Below the pieces are notes generated by a model. That model worked only from the letters and a program-made list of their open reading frames with translations, did not search any database and was not told where the DNA came from. From positions 1,922,001 through 1,986,000 of the forward strand of contig LSAX01000002.1 in NCBI GenBank assembly GCA_001557505.1: a stretch of DNA of 64,000 nucleotides. Reading direction: 5' to 3'. Below are positions 1 to 10,903 of this stretch, piece by piece. The stretch is from Reticulascus tulasneorum. Its lineage: Eukaryota; Ascomycota; Sordariomycetes; Glomerellales; Reticulascaceae. The position numbers were made by a program, and so were the translations under genes. Position 1 is the first letter of the stretch. Every line of letters starts with the position of its first letter.

Positions 1-86
1 CTTCTAGCCATCTTGCTAGTTCATCGACTTTGTCGTGCACCACCTACAAATTGGTCTGGCTTCTTCCGCTTTCCTTCTCAGCTGCT

Positions 87-661
87 CTAATCATGGTTCT
101 GGACCTTATGATCACCCGCCACAACCTCAGCATAGCTAGGCGGCACGGCACCATCGCTGCTGCCCTCTGCACCGTTTTGTGGGTGCTGCGGTACAGATGA
201 TTGGCCAGCGCTGGTAGTGCCATAGCTCATACCGTGATGAGGCTCTGAAGGCTTTGGCTGTGGTTGGCGCTGTCCTCTGGCATCGTTGCCATGAACAAAG
301 ACGTACGTTACACGACCGCTTTCATTGTGTTGCGGGACGGACTCGTACTCGTAGCTAGGTTCGGGGAACTTGGCGATTATGTACCACGCGTGTATCAAAC
401 CAGGGATCTGGATTATGTTAGTTGGGCGGGTCGCAAAAACAGACAGAAGGGGGACATACCCAGCCAAGCATGCAGAGCAGGATGTTGATGATCGAATCAG
501 CGGAGCAGATACCGCATTTGACCCAGACTGTGTGTTGTTTGTTAGCATCGTGACACTCTAGGCAGACGGTTTCCGGGGTATGCGGGGTGGCACTTGAACA
601 TACCAGGCAGAGGGGGAAAGAGGATGGCCAAGAGACCGAGAAAGATATCGGCAGAACACAT
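87..661 (-). CDS. Pmp3/UPF0057-family small membrane protein with extended PY-motif tail (3 exons)
   Basis: Exons are 604-661, 460-527 and 87-407, with introns 528-603 (GTATGT..CAG) and 408-459 (GTATGT..CAG, CTAAC branch). They join in phase to 148 aa. Residues 4-20 and about 28-52 are hydrophobic and match the Pmp3/Rci2 pattern: FLGLLAILFPP, then a cysteine loop, then ADSIINILL and IPGLIHAWYIIAK. Family members are tiny plasma-membrane proteins affecting membrane potential and salt tolerance. This one has a hydrophilic tail of about 95 aa rich in Gln, Pro and Ser, ending near a PPSY motif (131-134). PPxY motifs are bound by Rsp5/Nedd4 ubiquitin ligases, so regulated turnover is plausible (inference). 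The start ATG at 661 fits the family N-terminus MCxxDIFLG. The two introns hide the domain, which is split across three reading frames. Confidence 0.9.
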
Positions 662-1102
662 CGTAGAGTGCTTTGGAAGTCGCGAGGGTTTGTGGTAGAG
701 GTCAGAGATTGTGTTGATTGTAGGAGAGAATTGGTTGAAGATTTCGAAGTGAAGAACGGGAGAGATGACGTTCGGGGAGTCAATAGGGCAGGTCAGCGGC
801 CATGAGGGATCCTGGTGGCGGAGCGTAAAGGTGGGCTTGCGTAAGTTCGACAGGTACGTAATGCGTGGGTGCGATTAGTGATTGGCTACTCGGATTATTA
901 CGGGCCGATTTCCAGGGTCCACACGACCCGAAAGTAGCACGTGCGCTCTAGATTTATCACCACTAATAATCACTCACCCTACTGCAATTGGGGCCGGATT
1001 TACAGATTACCCGACGTTGCACTCTATGTACGTAGCTCTGAGTCTCGAAGTACCTCACGGTGGAGCAAGGCTAATTAATGATGAGATAAGAGACTCTCAG
1101 AT

Positions 1103-3630
1103 ATGGATATCATTGGATTTCTGGGGCAAGGAGAGGTGGAAGAGGAAGAGGAAGGAGAGGAGCCAGGCTTCTGCGGCGAAAATTCGATGCTGGATTGGGA
1201 CTGGAAACGGTCCGATCGATATGGCGGCCAGTCTGTCAACCTTGGGGAATGGTTAGCAGGTACCCATGCAGCCAGACCGCAAACCGGCGAGTCCGCCAGG
1301 CTCAGAGAGTGGTTGTCTGGCAACAGCACAGGCAAACAGCCAAAGAAGAATGTGTGTAAGTCCTGCGGAGATTTTGATGTTACGGCCGCCTTCCACCAAC
1401 AGCAAACTGCCTTTTCAGAGAGGTACTCCAAATGGGACAGAAAACCAAGTGTTGAGGACATCAAGGCTTCAGCAGAAGGCGGCTGCAAAAGGTGTGAGGT
1501 TCTGACCCAAGCCTTGCACTATCTCGGCCCCAATGGGAGCAGTGGGGCGTTGAGTCTGAAATTTCTTCCATCATCTGTGGCTATGTTCACTCCCACAAAG
1601 TACTTGGAGATATTCCCGAGTGACGGGGAGCCATCGATATCATGTGGTTTCCCCTCCGGAGTGGGAATTGGGAGAAGGCGATACGCGGATATTAAAGACC
1701 CGGTGTGCTTTGAAGAGATCACCATGGCGATTAACGACTGCATCCTCAATCACCCTGATTGTCGCCCGCCGGCAAACTCACTCAGACCAAATCGACTCGT
1801 AGAGGTTCCAGTAGAGGATGGTTTACCAATCAAGATTGTCCATGCCCCGGCAGATGTCGAGTACGCCGCATTATCGCACTGCTGGGGGACGAAACCACTG
1901 AAACGGCTTCTCAGAGAGCATGGAATTGGTGATATATCTTTTTCGTGGGAGGAGCTGCCGAGGTCATTTCATGATGCGTGCACTGTGGCGCGGGGTTTGT
2001 TTCTGAAATACCTTTGGATTGATTCACTCTGTATCGTACAGGACGATGGCGACGACTGGGAGCGTGAGGCAGCAAAGATGGGTGCCATCTATGAATCCGC
2101 CTATGTTACCATATCTGCCACGGATGCCGCGGCCAGCGTCGACGGTTTTCTCTTCCCGCGATATGAGTCTGATCAATTCACCGCAGTCGACAAAAGTGAC
2201 CGCCTCGTCAAATTCACTGTGAGAGACTACTCTACTGATCAGTTTTATGGCAATTTCCCGCACTACGGTGACCGGCCGAACCATCCGTGGCTGATGCGTG
2301 CCAACGAGATGGACCAGGAATACCTGAGTCCGCTGCAGCTTCGAGGCTGGTGTTTCCAGGAGCGCCTGATGTCCAAGCGAGTCCTGCACTTCAAGCGCTA
2401 CGAGTACATTCTCGAGTGCAACGCTGGGTACCGCTGCGAGTGCTCCAGTATGAAGGAGCTGAGACGAGGAACCCTGAAGACGTTTTTGAGTCTCATGATG
2501 AGGGAACATGTAACGCCGCATGAGCTGATTCGGTTGGAAAGGCTCAAGGACCAGCTGTTCCAAGACCTTGGAAGAGCCAGAATGGAACCGCAGGAGCGCA
2601 TTCATGCCAAGATAGATACGAGGATGATGCAAATGTGGGAGATTCTTGTCGAGCTCTACACGCGAACAAGTCTCACTTACCAAGAGGATGTTCTTCCAGC
2701 CTTAGGATCTCTAGCACGGCAGTTCCAATCAAAGAAACCGCAATGGAAATATGTGGGTGGGTTATGGCAGGAGCAGCTTCGAAGAAATCTCTTGTGGATC
2801 CCGTATGCATCGAGAGGAGGCGATGGTACAGTCGCTTCCCGTACTAAGAAGCCAGATCCTAGCCGTCGCTCTCATCTCGGCAAAGTCGCACCCTCTTTTT
2901 CCTGGGCATCACTATCAGGACGCATTCGGTACATGACAGCCGAATATGGAGGAGCTCCCGAATTTGAAGTCATATCTGCTGAAACCACCCCCATAGGAAC
3001 AGATGCCTTTGGCGACCTTGCCTCCGGCAACCTCGTCCTTCGAGGGAGGGCTGTCGCGTTTCGCTTTTGGAAATACAGAATCGGAGAACACCGCTCTCTT
3101 GCTCCCAATGCAGTAACCATAGAAATTCACGACAACGACTGGAACGATGCACACTGCATAAGATCGAAGCAGGATGTCGAAATTTGCGTAGATATTACGG
3201 GGCAGAATTGGACATGGATAAAAACTTCCAAGGTTGGGAGTGGGATGGAAACTTTGGAGAGGGTCAAGGGCTTTGATAGCTCAGAGGAGTATTCTGATTA
3301 TTTTGGCAGGGTAGAAGACGACGAGCATGGATTAGACGATGAGGAGACCGAGTAAGTTCTGCTGTAAAGGTATCGATGAATCCACTGAGGAACCATTCAC
3401 TGACTTAGCAAAGACATATTAAGGATAGTGGGCCGCAGTTGATCGAAGAGCCGCTCGTTCTATTTCAGCTTACGTCTGGGTGCCAGCAATATATGCGAGG
3501 TGTCGGCGCTGCAGCTATTATGCTAAGGAAATGTTCGGACAATCCTGTCACCTACCGGCGCGTTGGGCTTCGCACGCTTAAGAATCATGTCTTCCAAGGG
3601 AGTTCCGAAATTGAGATTCGGATAGAGTGA
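1103..3630 (+). CDS. HET-domain (heterokaryon incompatibility) protein
   Basis: The main exon 1103-3351 contains a HET domain at about residues 250-400. Its hallmarks are YAALSHCWG, then LPRSFHDACTVARGL, YLWIDSLCIVQDD and the W-E-x-E-A-A-K-M block. HET proteins trigger cell death after fusion of incompatible fungal strands, and many are orphan members with unknown partners. An N-terminal Glu-rich stretch and a Cys cluster (CKSCGDF, CKRCEVL) precede the domain. An in-frame 3' exon reaches the stop at 3628-3630 and carries a typical HET-family C-terminal pattern (YRRVGLRTLKNHVF). The join that keeps the frame is donor 3352 (GTAAGT) to acceptor AAG at 3411-3413, with a CTGAC branch at about 3400, giving 821 aa. 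If the intron is not used, the protein ends at 3355. The domain call is firm; the last exon is less sure. Confidence 0.88.
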
Positions 3631-3913
3631 TAACCAATACTTTTCAGAGGCGTAACCCCTGGTTGTGGGATAATGCCCTAGTCTTTAAACTAGCGACAGT
3701 GGCCTAGTTATCTAAGAAACTCGTTGAGTGAGTTAAATTGAGGTGATTATTATTAATGCGTCCGTCTAGGAGCAGATGAGCCGCACGTAATGGGACACCG
3801 TATTGCGCTAGATATGTTTTCGGGTCCGCTATGCTTGGCAGGCAGTGCAGCTACCGGGACTGTATAACATTAATAGAGTACTGCTCCTGGATTCAACTGA
3901 CGATTGCATGACA

Positions 3914-3942
3914 GATAGATAACGTGCCGTTCTTGCTGATAA
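3914..3942. promoter_or_regulatory. Cluster of GATA motifs upstream of the siderophore transporter
   Basis: GATAGATA starts at 3914 and CTGATAA lies at 3936-3942, so there are three GATA cores in 30 bp. Fungal iron-responsive repressors (SreA/SRE/Urbs1 family) bind GATA-core sites upstream of siderophore genes. The motifs are seen; their function is inferred from context. They overlap possible longer N-terminal starts of the transporter. Confidence 0.35.
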
Positions 3943-3995
3943 ATCCTCCCTTGTTCATGCTCGATATTAGGCTCGTTTTCTTCAGGACACGCAAC

Positions 3996-5756
3996 ATGAA
4001 CCAAGTTCACATTCCAATGCTGCCGCCGCACGCCGACAGACATAGCGAAAAGAATCGAGATCCAATAACGCAAGAAGTGGGTCGTGACTACGACTCGACG
4101 CAAGATGTAGAGAGGACCATCGGCGACGAGGCCCAGGCCGGCGTTCAGATGGTAGAGGCTATTACCACGGTTTGGTCCAAAACCGACCTGGTAGTCGCCT
4201 ACGTAATGATATGGGTCGTCTACTTCGTCATGTTGATGCAGCAAGGCGCAACGGGGGCGCTGAACCCCTATGTGACCTCAGCGTTCCAGTCACATTCTCT
4301 TACGCCTACAGTCGGCATCCTCAGCAGCATTATTGGAGGAGTGTGCAACCTGACCGTCGCTAAGATACTCGATGTTTTCGGACGACCGCAGGGTTACGCC
4401 ATGTCCCTTTTGATCGCAACTATCGGACTCGTCATGATGGCCGCGACTACAAGCGTGGAGATGTACGCCGCTGCTCAAGTGTTCTGGACAGTCGGCAACA
4501 ACGCCCTGCTCTACAGTGTCAATATCTTCGTTGCCGACACAACGAGCTTGCGTAACCGCGGTCTCATGACGGCCTTGACGTCTTCGCCTAATATTATTAC
4601 AATCTGGCTGGGTGGCCCTATCTCGGCAGCTTTCCTCAAAGGCCCTGGGTGGCAGTGGTGCTTTGGGGCTTTCTCCATCATCGTACCCGTCACGTGTCTC
4701 CCGTTGTTTGGCTTGTTGATGCTCAATTACTTCAAGGCTAAGAAGCAGGGTGTTATCACAGCGAAACAGGAAGCCGGGTCGCCCTGGAAATCATTCCTAT
4801 ACTACTGCCGCGAGTTTGATGCCGTTGGCCTCATGCTGCTGACAGCTGGCCTGGCTCTATTTCTTTTGCCATTCAACCTTTATGCTCTGCAACCTATGGG
4901 ATGGAAGTCACCGCTGATTATCTGTCTGCTTGTGTTCGGCGTGGCTCTCATGATTGCGTTTGTCTTGTGGGAAAGGCTTCTTGCACCTGTCACTTTCATC
5001 CCTTACTCACTGCTACTCGATCGTAACTTGGTCGGCTCGTGCGTACTCGGCAGCGTTCTCTTTATCAGCTACTATTGTTGGATTAGCTTCTTCAGCTCTT
5101 TCCTCCAAGTTGTAAACGACCTAAGCATCACCAACGCTAGCTACGTTGTCCAGATATATGGCCTTGGTTACAGTCTATTTGCGATTGTCGCCGGGTTAAT
5201 CATTCGCCATACGGGCCATTTCAAGGCCATCACCCTTTACGTCGCCATGCCCATCTATACACTTTTCATGGGACTGATGATCTATTTCAGGGAGCCGAGC
5301 ATGAGTATTGGCTTTATCATAATGTGCCAAATCTTCATCTCCTTCGCTGGCGGGGTGATCATGATCACTCCCCAGATCGCAGCGATGTCCGCCACCTCTC
5401 ACCAGCACATTGCGGTTGTCATGGCCATAATATCCATGTTCTCGTCTATTGGCGGCGCTATTGGTCTCACAATTGCCGGTGCCATATGGCAGTCCGTCTT
5501 TCCTGTCAAGCTTGCAGAGTATCTCCCGCTTGAGGAGCAGGAGAATCTGCTTAGCATTTATGCTATGCTCGATGTCCAACTTAGTTATCCGATCGGAACG
5601 CCCGCCCGAACTGCTATCCAGCATGCCTACGCCGATGCACAATCAATGATGTTGGCTGCGGGAACAGCTATATGGGTTGTCGGGTTCGTTGCGGTTGCTT
5701 TCTGGAGAAACACCGATGTGAGGAACCTGAAACAGGTCAAAGGCCAGGTCATTTGA
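3996..5756 (+). CDS. Siderophore-iron transporter-like MFS permease (SIT/ARN family)
   Basis: This intronless gene gives 586 aa from the ATG at 3996. Upstream in-frame ATGs at 3924 and 3957 would add an odd hydrophobic leader, so I prefer 3996. A hydrophilic N-terminus of about 60 aa ends in VEAITTVWSKTDL, the pattern that precedes TM1 in fungal siderophore transporters. About 14 hydrophobic segments follow, with the DVFGRPQGY loop after TM3 as in SIT/MirB-type carriers. Such transporters import Fe(III)-siderophore complexes by proton symport at the plasma membrane or vesicles. The ferric reductase gene lies 1.3 kb downstream on the same strand, which supports a role in iron. Three GATA tetramers lie 55-82 bp upstream of the chosen ATG. 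The substrate cannot be read from sequence; another MFS substrate is possible. Confidence 0.9.
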   Translation: MNQVHIPMLPPHADRHSEKNRDPITQEVGRDYDSTQDVERTIGDEAQAGVQMVEAITTVWSKTDLVVAYVMIWVVYFVMLMQQGATGALNPYVTSAFQSHSLTPTVGILSSIIGGVCNLTVAKILDVFGRPQGYAMSLLIATIGLVMMAATTSVEMYAAAQVFWTVGNNALLYSVNIFVADTTSLRNRGLMTALTSSPNIITIWLGGPISAAFLKGPGWQWCFGAFSIIVPVTCLPLFGLLMLNYFKAKKQGVITAKQEAGSPWKSFLYYCREFDAVGLMLLTAGLALFLLPFNLYALQPMGWKSPLIICLLVFGVALMIAFVLWERLLAPVTFIPYSLLLDRNLVGSCVLGSVLFISYYCWISFFSSFLQVVNDLSITNASYVVQIYGLGYSLFAIVAGLIIRHTGHFKAITLYVAMPIYTLFMGLMIYFREPSMSIGFIIMCQIFISFAGGVIMITPQIAAMSATSHQHIAVVMAIISMFSSIGGAIGLTIAGAIWQSVFPVKLAEYLPLEEQENLLSIYAMLDVQLSYPIGTPARTAIQHAYADAQSMMLAAGTAIWVVGFVAVAFWRNTDVRNLKQVKGQVI

Positions 5757-7095
5757 GCGACGTACAGAACGGAGCCATAGATTTGGCAGCTCTACACAGC
5801 TGGCTACTTTCTGGGATGCTCATGTAGCTGATAATAAGCTCTATCAAATTCTTGTGTAGAAAGTTCCCACATCTGTAGTCAAATACTTATATCTCCATGT
5901 CATTACACTTTGCACTTTGGAATAGAAGGTCCATGATCGGGCTCCGAACACCCCCATTTATTAGGATCTCCCAGCTTCTCATGTGATAATGTTCAGTACT
6001 AAAGAATAATGATAGCTATAACCCAGATCACTGCCTGAGGATGCCTCGAGAGGTGCATTGCCTAGTTGGCTGCAGGACGTCGTATGTGAGATCTAATACT
6101 CGTCGCCCAAGAGACATGGCTCCTTTAGGATCTATCAAACTCGAGATTTATTGAATCTCATTACTCCCCATCTGCGTCTCCATGTCTAGCCTTTCTGCAT
6201 TTGCGACTTGGGTAGGCAGACACATATCGAACATGGTGCGCTGTTCCTCTCGAAATGTCAAGCCACGCACTAAACACACTTGGCTGCTTAACTATCGATT
6301 TTAGTATCAGTCGAAACAAGTCATGACAGCAAACTGCCGAACGCTCAGACCGAACGCCCAGCGATCTATGTAGTTAGAAGCAGATAGCAACTATAGGCCT
6401 ACAAAGTATATCTCGCGCTGAGAGACCTTGGAGCACTAACAGTTAGCGTGGCGCTAGAACCATTTAGTAGGAAACGGTCTAGGCATTCAATAGTAGAAGT
6501 AGGTGCTCGTAGCACTTTGAGTTGTTATGAGGTCGTTTTGATTCGTCTTGAGGCACCTCTGCAAGGCGGGGGACGTCTCTTCCTTCCCACCGGGAACCAA
6601 CCTGACACCCCTGGTATGTCTGCAGAATGCTTGGGACCAATGAGTGATATAATAAAGTCGAATTTGTCAGCCACATTGCCATTGCTCGGCTCCCCACCTG
6701 CAACATGTTCTATGCATCGATGAGCAGGTTTGAGCATGTTTCTATCCAGGCCAGACTCGGTCGATTCTGCAAATTCTTTTGGGGAGCCGAAGCGAAAAAT
6801 TCTCATATTATGTTGGGGACTTATGTATTTGGCTTAGCCACTGACCACCAAACTAGCTTTTGAAACCTCCTTGAAGTCTGCTGTGCGTAATCAACAGCGA
6901 CTGGCGATGCATGGGTCTTTCCCATGACGCATTGCTTAGAACCCATCATGCACGCACGTAGTAGATAGCAAAGCAGGGAATTATACAAATACGAGCAGAG
7001 TCACGGCTTTGCAGCTTGTAGATACACCCTCAATTCCCTCCACACTTTGACTTATCAGTGTCTATTTCGACAGCCTTGGTCGAGCAAATCAAACC
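5757..7095. other. Intergenic region between siderophore transporter and ferric reductase
   Basis: About 1.3 kb without a supported gene. It holds the 3' region of the transporter and the promoter of the ferric reductase. Several GATA cores are present (GATAA at 5830, GATA at 5985 and 6011). Short open frames on both strands lack any recognisable domain. Confidence 0.6.
7052..7058 (-). promoter_or_regulatory. CTGATAA motif upstream of ferric reductase
   Basis: The plus strand reads TTATCAG, that is CTGATAA on the minus strand, 37 bp before the ATG at 7096. The same heptamer occurs at 3936-3942 before the siderophore transporter. It is a candidate site for an iron-sensing GATA factor (inference). 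Confidence 0.3.
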
Positions 7096-9263
7096 ATGAA
7101 GGTACTGTCCGCCATAAGTCTGGCGGGTCTTGCCATGAAGTCTGTCAGTGCCCAACTACTCGTTGGATATGGCAACTACCCGTACAACCCGCTCTGTGCA
7201 GAGTCCTGTCTTCGCTCATTCAGCTCTCTCATGCTAGACTGTTCCGGCATGGCTGGTTCCCACCACATGATGATGTCGACGACTCCGCAGTGCTTCGCTG
7301 AGAACACACCCTTTCTGACCTCGGTTGCATGGTGCATGAGCATCAAGTGCGCAGGTACGCCCGCCTCACTCATCGAGTCAATCTGGGAGCGCGAGATCAC
7401 TGGATCTAGGCGGGTTGCCGCGAAGTGGACTTATTCGGAGGCTCTTGCCAACGTTGACCCCAAGCCGCCTACGCACCAACTCAACCGGTCCGACACAGAT
7501 CTGAATGTGACTTCTCTCGTGGTGCCGAGCACCTATTTGGCGCAATGGAACGTCCTAGGTGCCGTAAATCACGAGTCCGTCATGGAGTCGACCTACGGGT
7601 ATGGCACAAGTCCTCAAATTGCCCACATGGCATTGCTAGATACTGATTTCATGGTCAACAAATGTAGTATCATCATCATATCTGCAGCAGTTGGTATTCC
7701 GGTACTGCTCACAACACTTGCTTACATGCCTTTTATGGGCTCAATTGTTGATAAGGTTGAAAAGCCCAAGCCGCATCGAGACATACAGCATTACATTAAC
7801 ACGCTGCGCACGCACACTAGATCAAACCGTATTTTGTCTACCCAAGCCTCATTGGCAACTACCAAGTCCGCCCGCTGCCGTATCTTCTCGGCAACGCTCC
7901 AACAGTCGGCCAGAGTCTCTATATCGCTGTCATTATTATACTGAATGTTGTTCTTGCCGCGATTGATTACCAGTCTGCGCAGCCAAGCGCATGGTTTGGA
8001 AGCCAGTGGCAAGAGATAAGCGCCTATGTCCTATACCGCACGGGAGCCTTTGCGTTCATGTTATTCCCCGTCGTTATTCTCTTTTCATCGAGGAACAACC
8101 TGTTGCTTTGGCTGACCAACTGGTCGCATTCAACCTATCTCCTGCTACACCGCTGGGTGGCCCGCATTCTAATGCTACACATTCTTATCCACTCCATTAT
8201 TGGGCTGCAAATCTACGCGCATTATGCGAAGACCTCGTGGTGGATCTGGGGTGCTGTAGCTACCATTGCCACCGTGATTCTGACCGTTGGCAGTGGGCTG
8301 TATGTGCGAAAGCTGCAATACGAGTTCTTCCTCATCTCCCATATTGTCCTGGCCGTCTTCGTCCTCGTCGGGTCTTGGTACCATCTCATGCAATGGTACG
8401 CCAGCATGGGCATGACTGCCCCTGATACGTCGGGTTACGAGGTTTGGCTGTACCTCGCCTTTGCCTTGTGGGCGTTTGACCGCGTAATCCGTGTGGGGCG
8501 GACACTGAAGACTGGCGCTCAGAGAGCCAAGGTGACGGATTTGGGCGGAGACTACGTGCGCGTTGACGTCCCCGGCATTCGCTGGGGGTCGGAGCCCGGT
8601 AAACATGCCTATGTTTACTTCCCCACGCTCAGCCCGCTACGGCCGTGGGAGAACCATCCTTTCTCAATCATTCCAATGTCCATGCTGCAGCCGCCCAACC
8701 AGAGTGTTGAGAGTCAATCAGCACACGAGGACACGGAAAAGCAGGACCATGTCAAGACAGGGATTAGAAGGGTTACTTCGGGCAACCTTGCTGGTGTCGG
8801 AATCACGATGCTTGTCAAGAAGTCTACCGGTCTCACGAAGCACTTGAAGGGGCATGAGAACTTATTGACGCTCATAGACGGACCTTACAACAACAGCTAT
8901 GGAAAGGATGTACTGCGCTGCGACCGAGTTCTCCTCATCGCAGGTGGCATTGGCATCACGGGACTGTTGCCCTGGGCGTACAACCACTGGAATGTTAAGG
9001 TGGCCTGGAGCATGAAGGACTCTGCTAGCTGCCTAGCTGAGACCATCGAATTGAGCGGCATTGTCGAAAAGGAGGTCGTTCTGGGCAGCAGGCTAAACAT
9101 CACCAAGCTGGTTGCCCTTGAGGCAGAGGCTGGATGGGGCATGGTTGGCGTCGTTGTCTCCGGACCTGGTTCGCTCTGCGATGATGTCAGAGCCGCTGTT
9201 GCCGCAGCTGGCAGGACCTCCAAGACTGTCTTTGAGCTCGAGGTGGATGCCTATTCGTGGTGA
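7096..9263 (+). CDS. Ferric/cupric reductase transmembrane protein (FRE family)
   Basis: Exons 7096-7755 and 7821-9263 join in phase across a 65-nt intron (GTTGAA donor, CTAG acceptor, ATTAAC branch) to give 700 aa. Residues 1-19 form a signal peptide. The lumenal N-terminal region is Cys-containing. The exon junction lies just before the family signature IKPYFVYPSLIGNYQVRPLP. A ferric-reductase transmembrane core with paired haem-ligand histidines follows (LLHRWVARI, LISHIVLAVF). The FAD-binding HPFS motif is at about residue 499 and the NADPH-binding LLIAGGIGITG at about 591. The enzyme reduces extracellular Fe(III) or Cu(II) using cytosolic NADPH. It lies downstream of a siderophore transporter on the same strand, which suggests a reductive or siderophore iron module. 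The protein is full length for the family and I see no damage. Confidence 0.93.
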
Positions 9264-10903
9264 AAGACTTCGGCCCTTTTCGATGCTTTGTAATTTACGA
9301 GCAAGTACCTACACTCGGACGGACGTGTCGCTGTTGTGTGCACTTCCGTGAAAGAATCCTTCTGCTTGTGAAATGAGAACGAGTGATCTATCACATTTTT
9401 CAACGCCCGGCCTCACTCTTGAGACCACCGCGCCGCCGCTGCCGACGGGAAAACGCGACCAAGGACAAGAAAGATGCGTCCTCTGTATCGCGTGCGTCAC
9501 TGCTCAGTGTTGAAGAACTGGCTGCTGTTATTGCGCCATCCACCTGCGGCAGGCTATGTGGAGCATTCGAAGATAGCTACGAGCCTGTGAACCTACGGCG
9601 CACGCCTAGGCAAACGCGGGTTCGCATAAATCGACGTCGAATTGAGACGACAGACCGTGTACGCTGCTCAGTCAGTAGGAACCCAGATACATGCGGACCC
9701 AAGACTCGAAGACAACAAAGAATCCGCGGCCGTGAAAGGTTCAATAATATTGGTGACGTTGTTATTATTATACCCATTCTGCCTACCGAGGCACCTTGCT
9801 GTCAGCCTATGCTAGTGGCCCTTTTTTTAATTTGCCCTTGCATGGTTGCCACGATGCACCATTCCAGTAGTCTGGGAGCGTTGGGCCGTTAGCCCGTTGG
9901 CCCGTTGGCTAGCTAGCCAGGTCTGGGGAAGTGGGGTTGCATGCATTCGCATATCGGACGTGGATGCAGCGGCATGCCCTCGAAGTTCCAACCACTTTTG
10001 GTGCAAGGTAAGGGTTTGTATTGATCTAGACTTTCAGGCCATTACTAAGCCACTCGTTTGGCCTTCGAGATCTTTACCTTATAGAATTCTTCCACATTAT
10101 GTCTTGTGTCGAATGTGATGTTGGCAGTACTCCTCTGACCTTGCAATTGTTAAGCCTTTGTTGATGAAAGTCGCCGACGGCCGAACGGGCCGATTTTGGA
10201 GCCGCAGAGTGTGATGTCGCTGCCGCTAAGACACAATCCATTGGTGGATTTATCAACGCTTGTCCCATCAAGGCCATCATCCAATACTTACATGACCCGA
10301 CCCAGAGAGCTTGATTGAGATTTTGGAACCGAGGTTTTTTAGGCTCGCTGTGCCACCTTGGCTTGCGTTCGCAGACTGTCAACCTTACACGGCAGCCCGA
10401 ACGCAAACCTGGTACAGATTATCGCATGGGAGATTGAGGATTTCCGTAATTACTACGTAGATACGCTCGGGCATCCGGGGTGCCAGGGTGATCGACGCGC
10501 TTTAAATGACCCAGAACACAGAACCCTCTATTCAGGGGAGTATCGAAGGAGAACACGGGAGGACGAATATCTCTTCAATTGACTAATTGCTCGAGTACTT
10601 GTTGGGGAAACATGGTGGTACCAGCCCTACCAGTTATGCTTAACCTTCAACTGATAGCTAGCAGAATACCCGAGTTTGTGGTCAAGCGCGGCCGGGTAGC
10701 GCAAGGCTGACTCGGCGTGGAGAATCCCTGCAACAGACTTTAGCCGCGGAGCGGGACGTTGTTTGTGTCCGGGATGTTGAAGATTACTGGAAAGACTGCG
10801 GCGCAGTTAAGAGATGAAGAAGACTATAACTACTCCCATCTCTATGAGCATTCAATCTATTATTGTCTCTCTCCGCAGCAAGCACCCGAGCTCGATTTGA
10901 AAC
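9264..10903. other. Intergenic region downstream of ferric reductase
   Basis: About 1.6 kb. The longest open frame (9383-9892, plus) is Arg-rich, has no domain and no splice or start support, and is not called. A small GCCCGTTGG-type direct repeat occurs near 9883-9908. No tRNA is seen. Confidence 0.55.

Noticed and set aside
2024..2683. 219-codon open frame antisense to the HET gene
   Set aside because: Overlaps the HET domain region on the opposite strand; no independent features.
9383..9892. Open frame of 169 codons on the plus strand
   Set aside because: Arg/Cys-rich low-quality composition, no domain, no signal peptide, lies in a promoter-like region.
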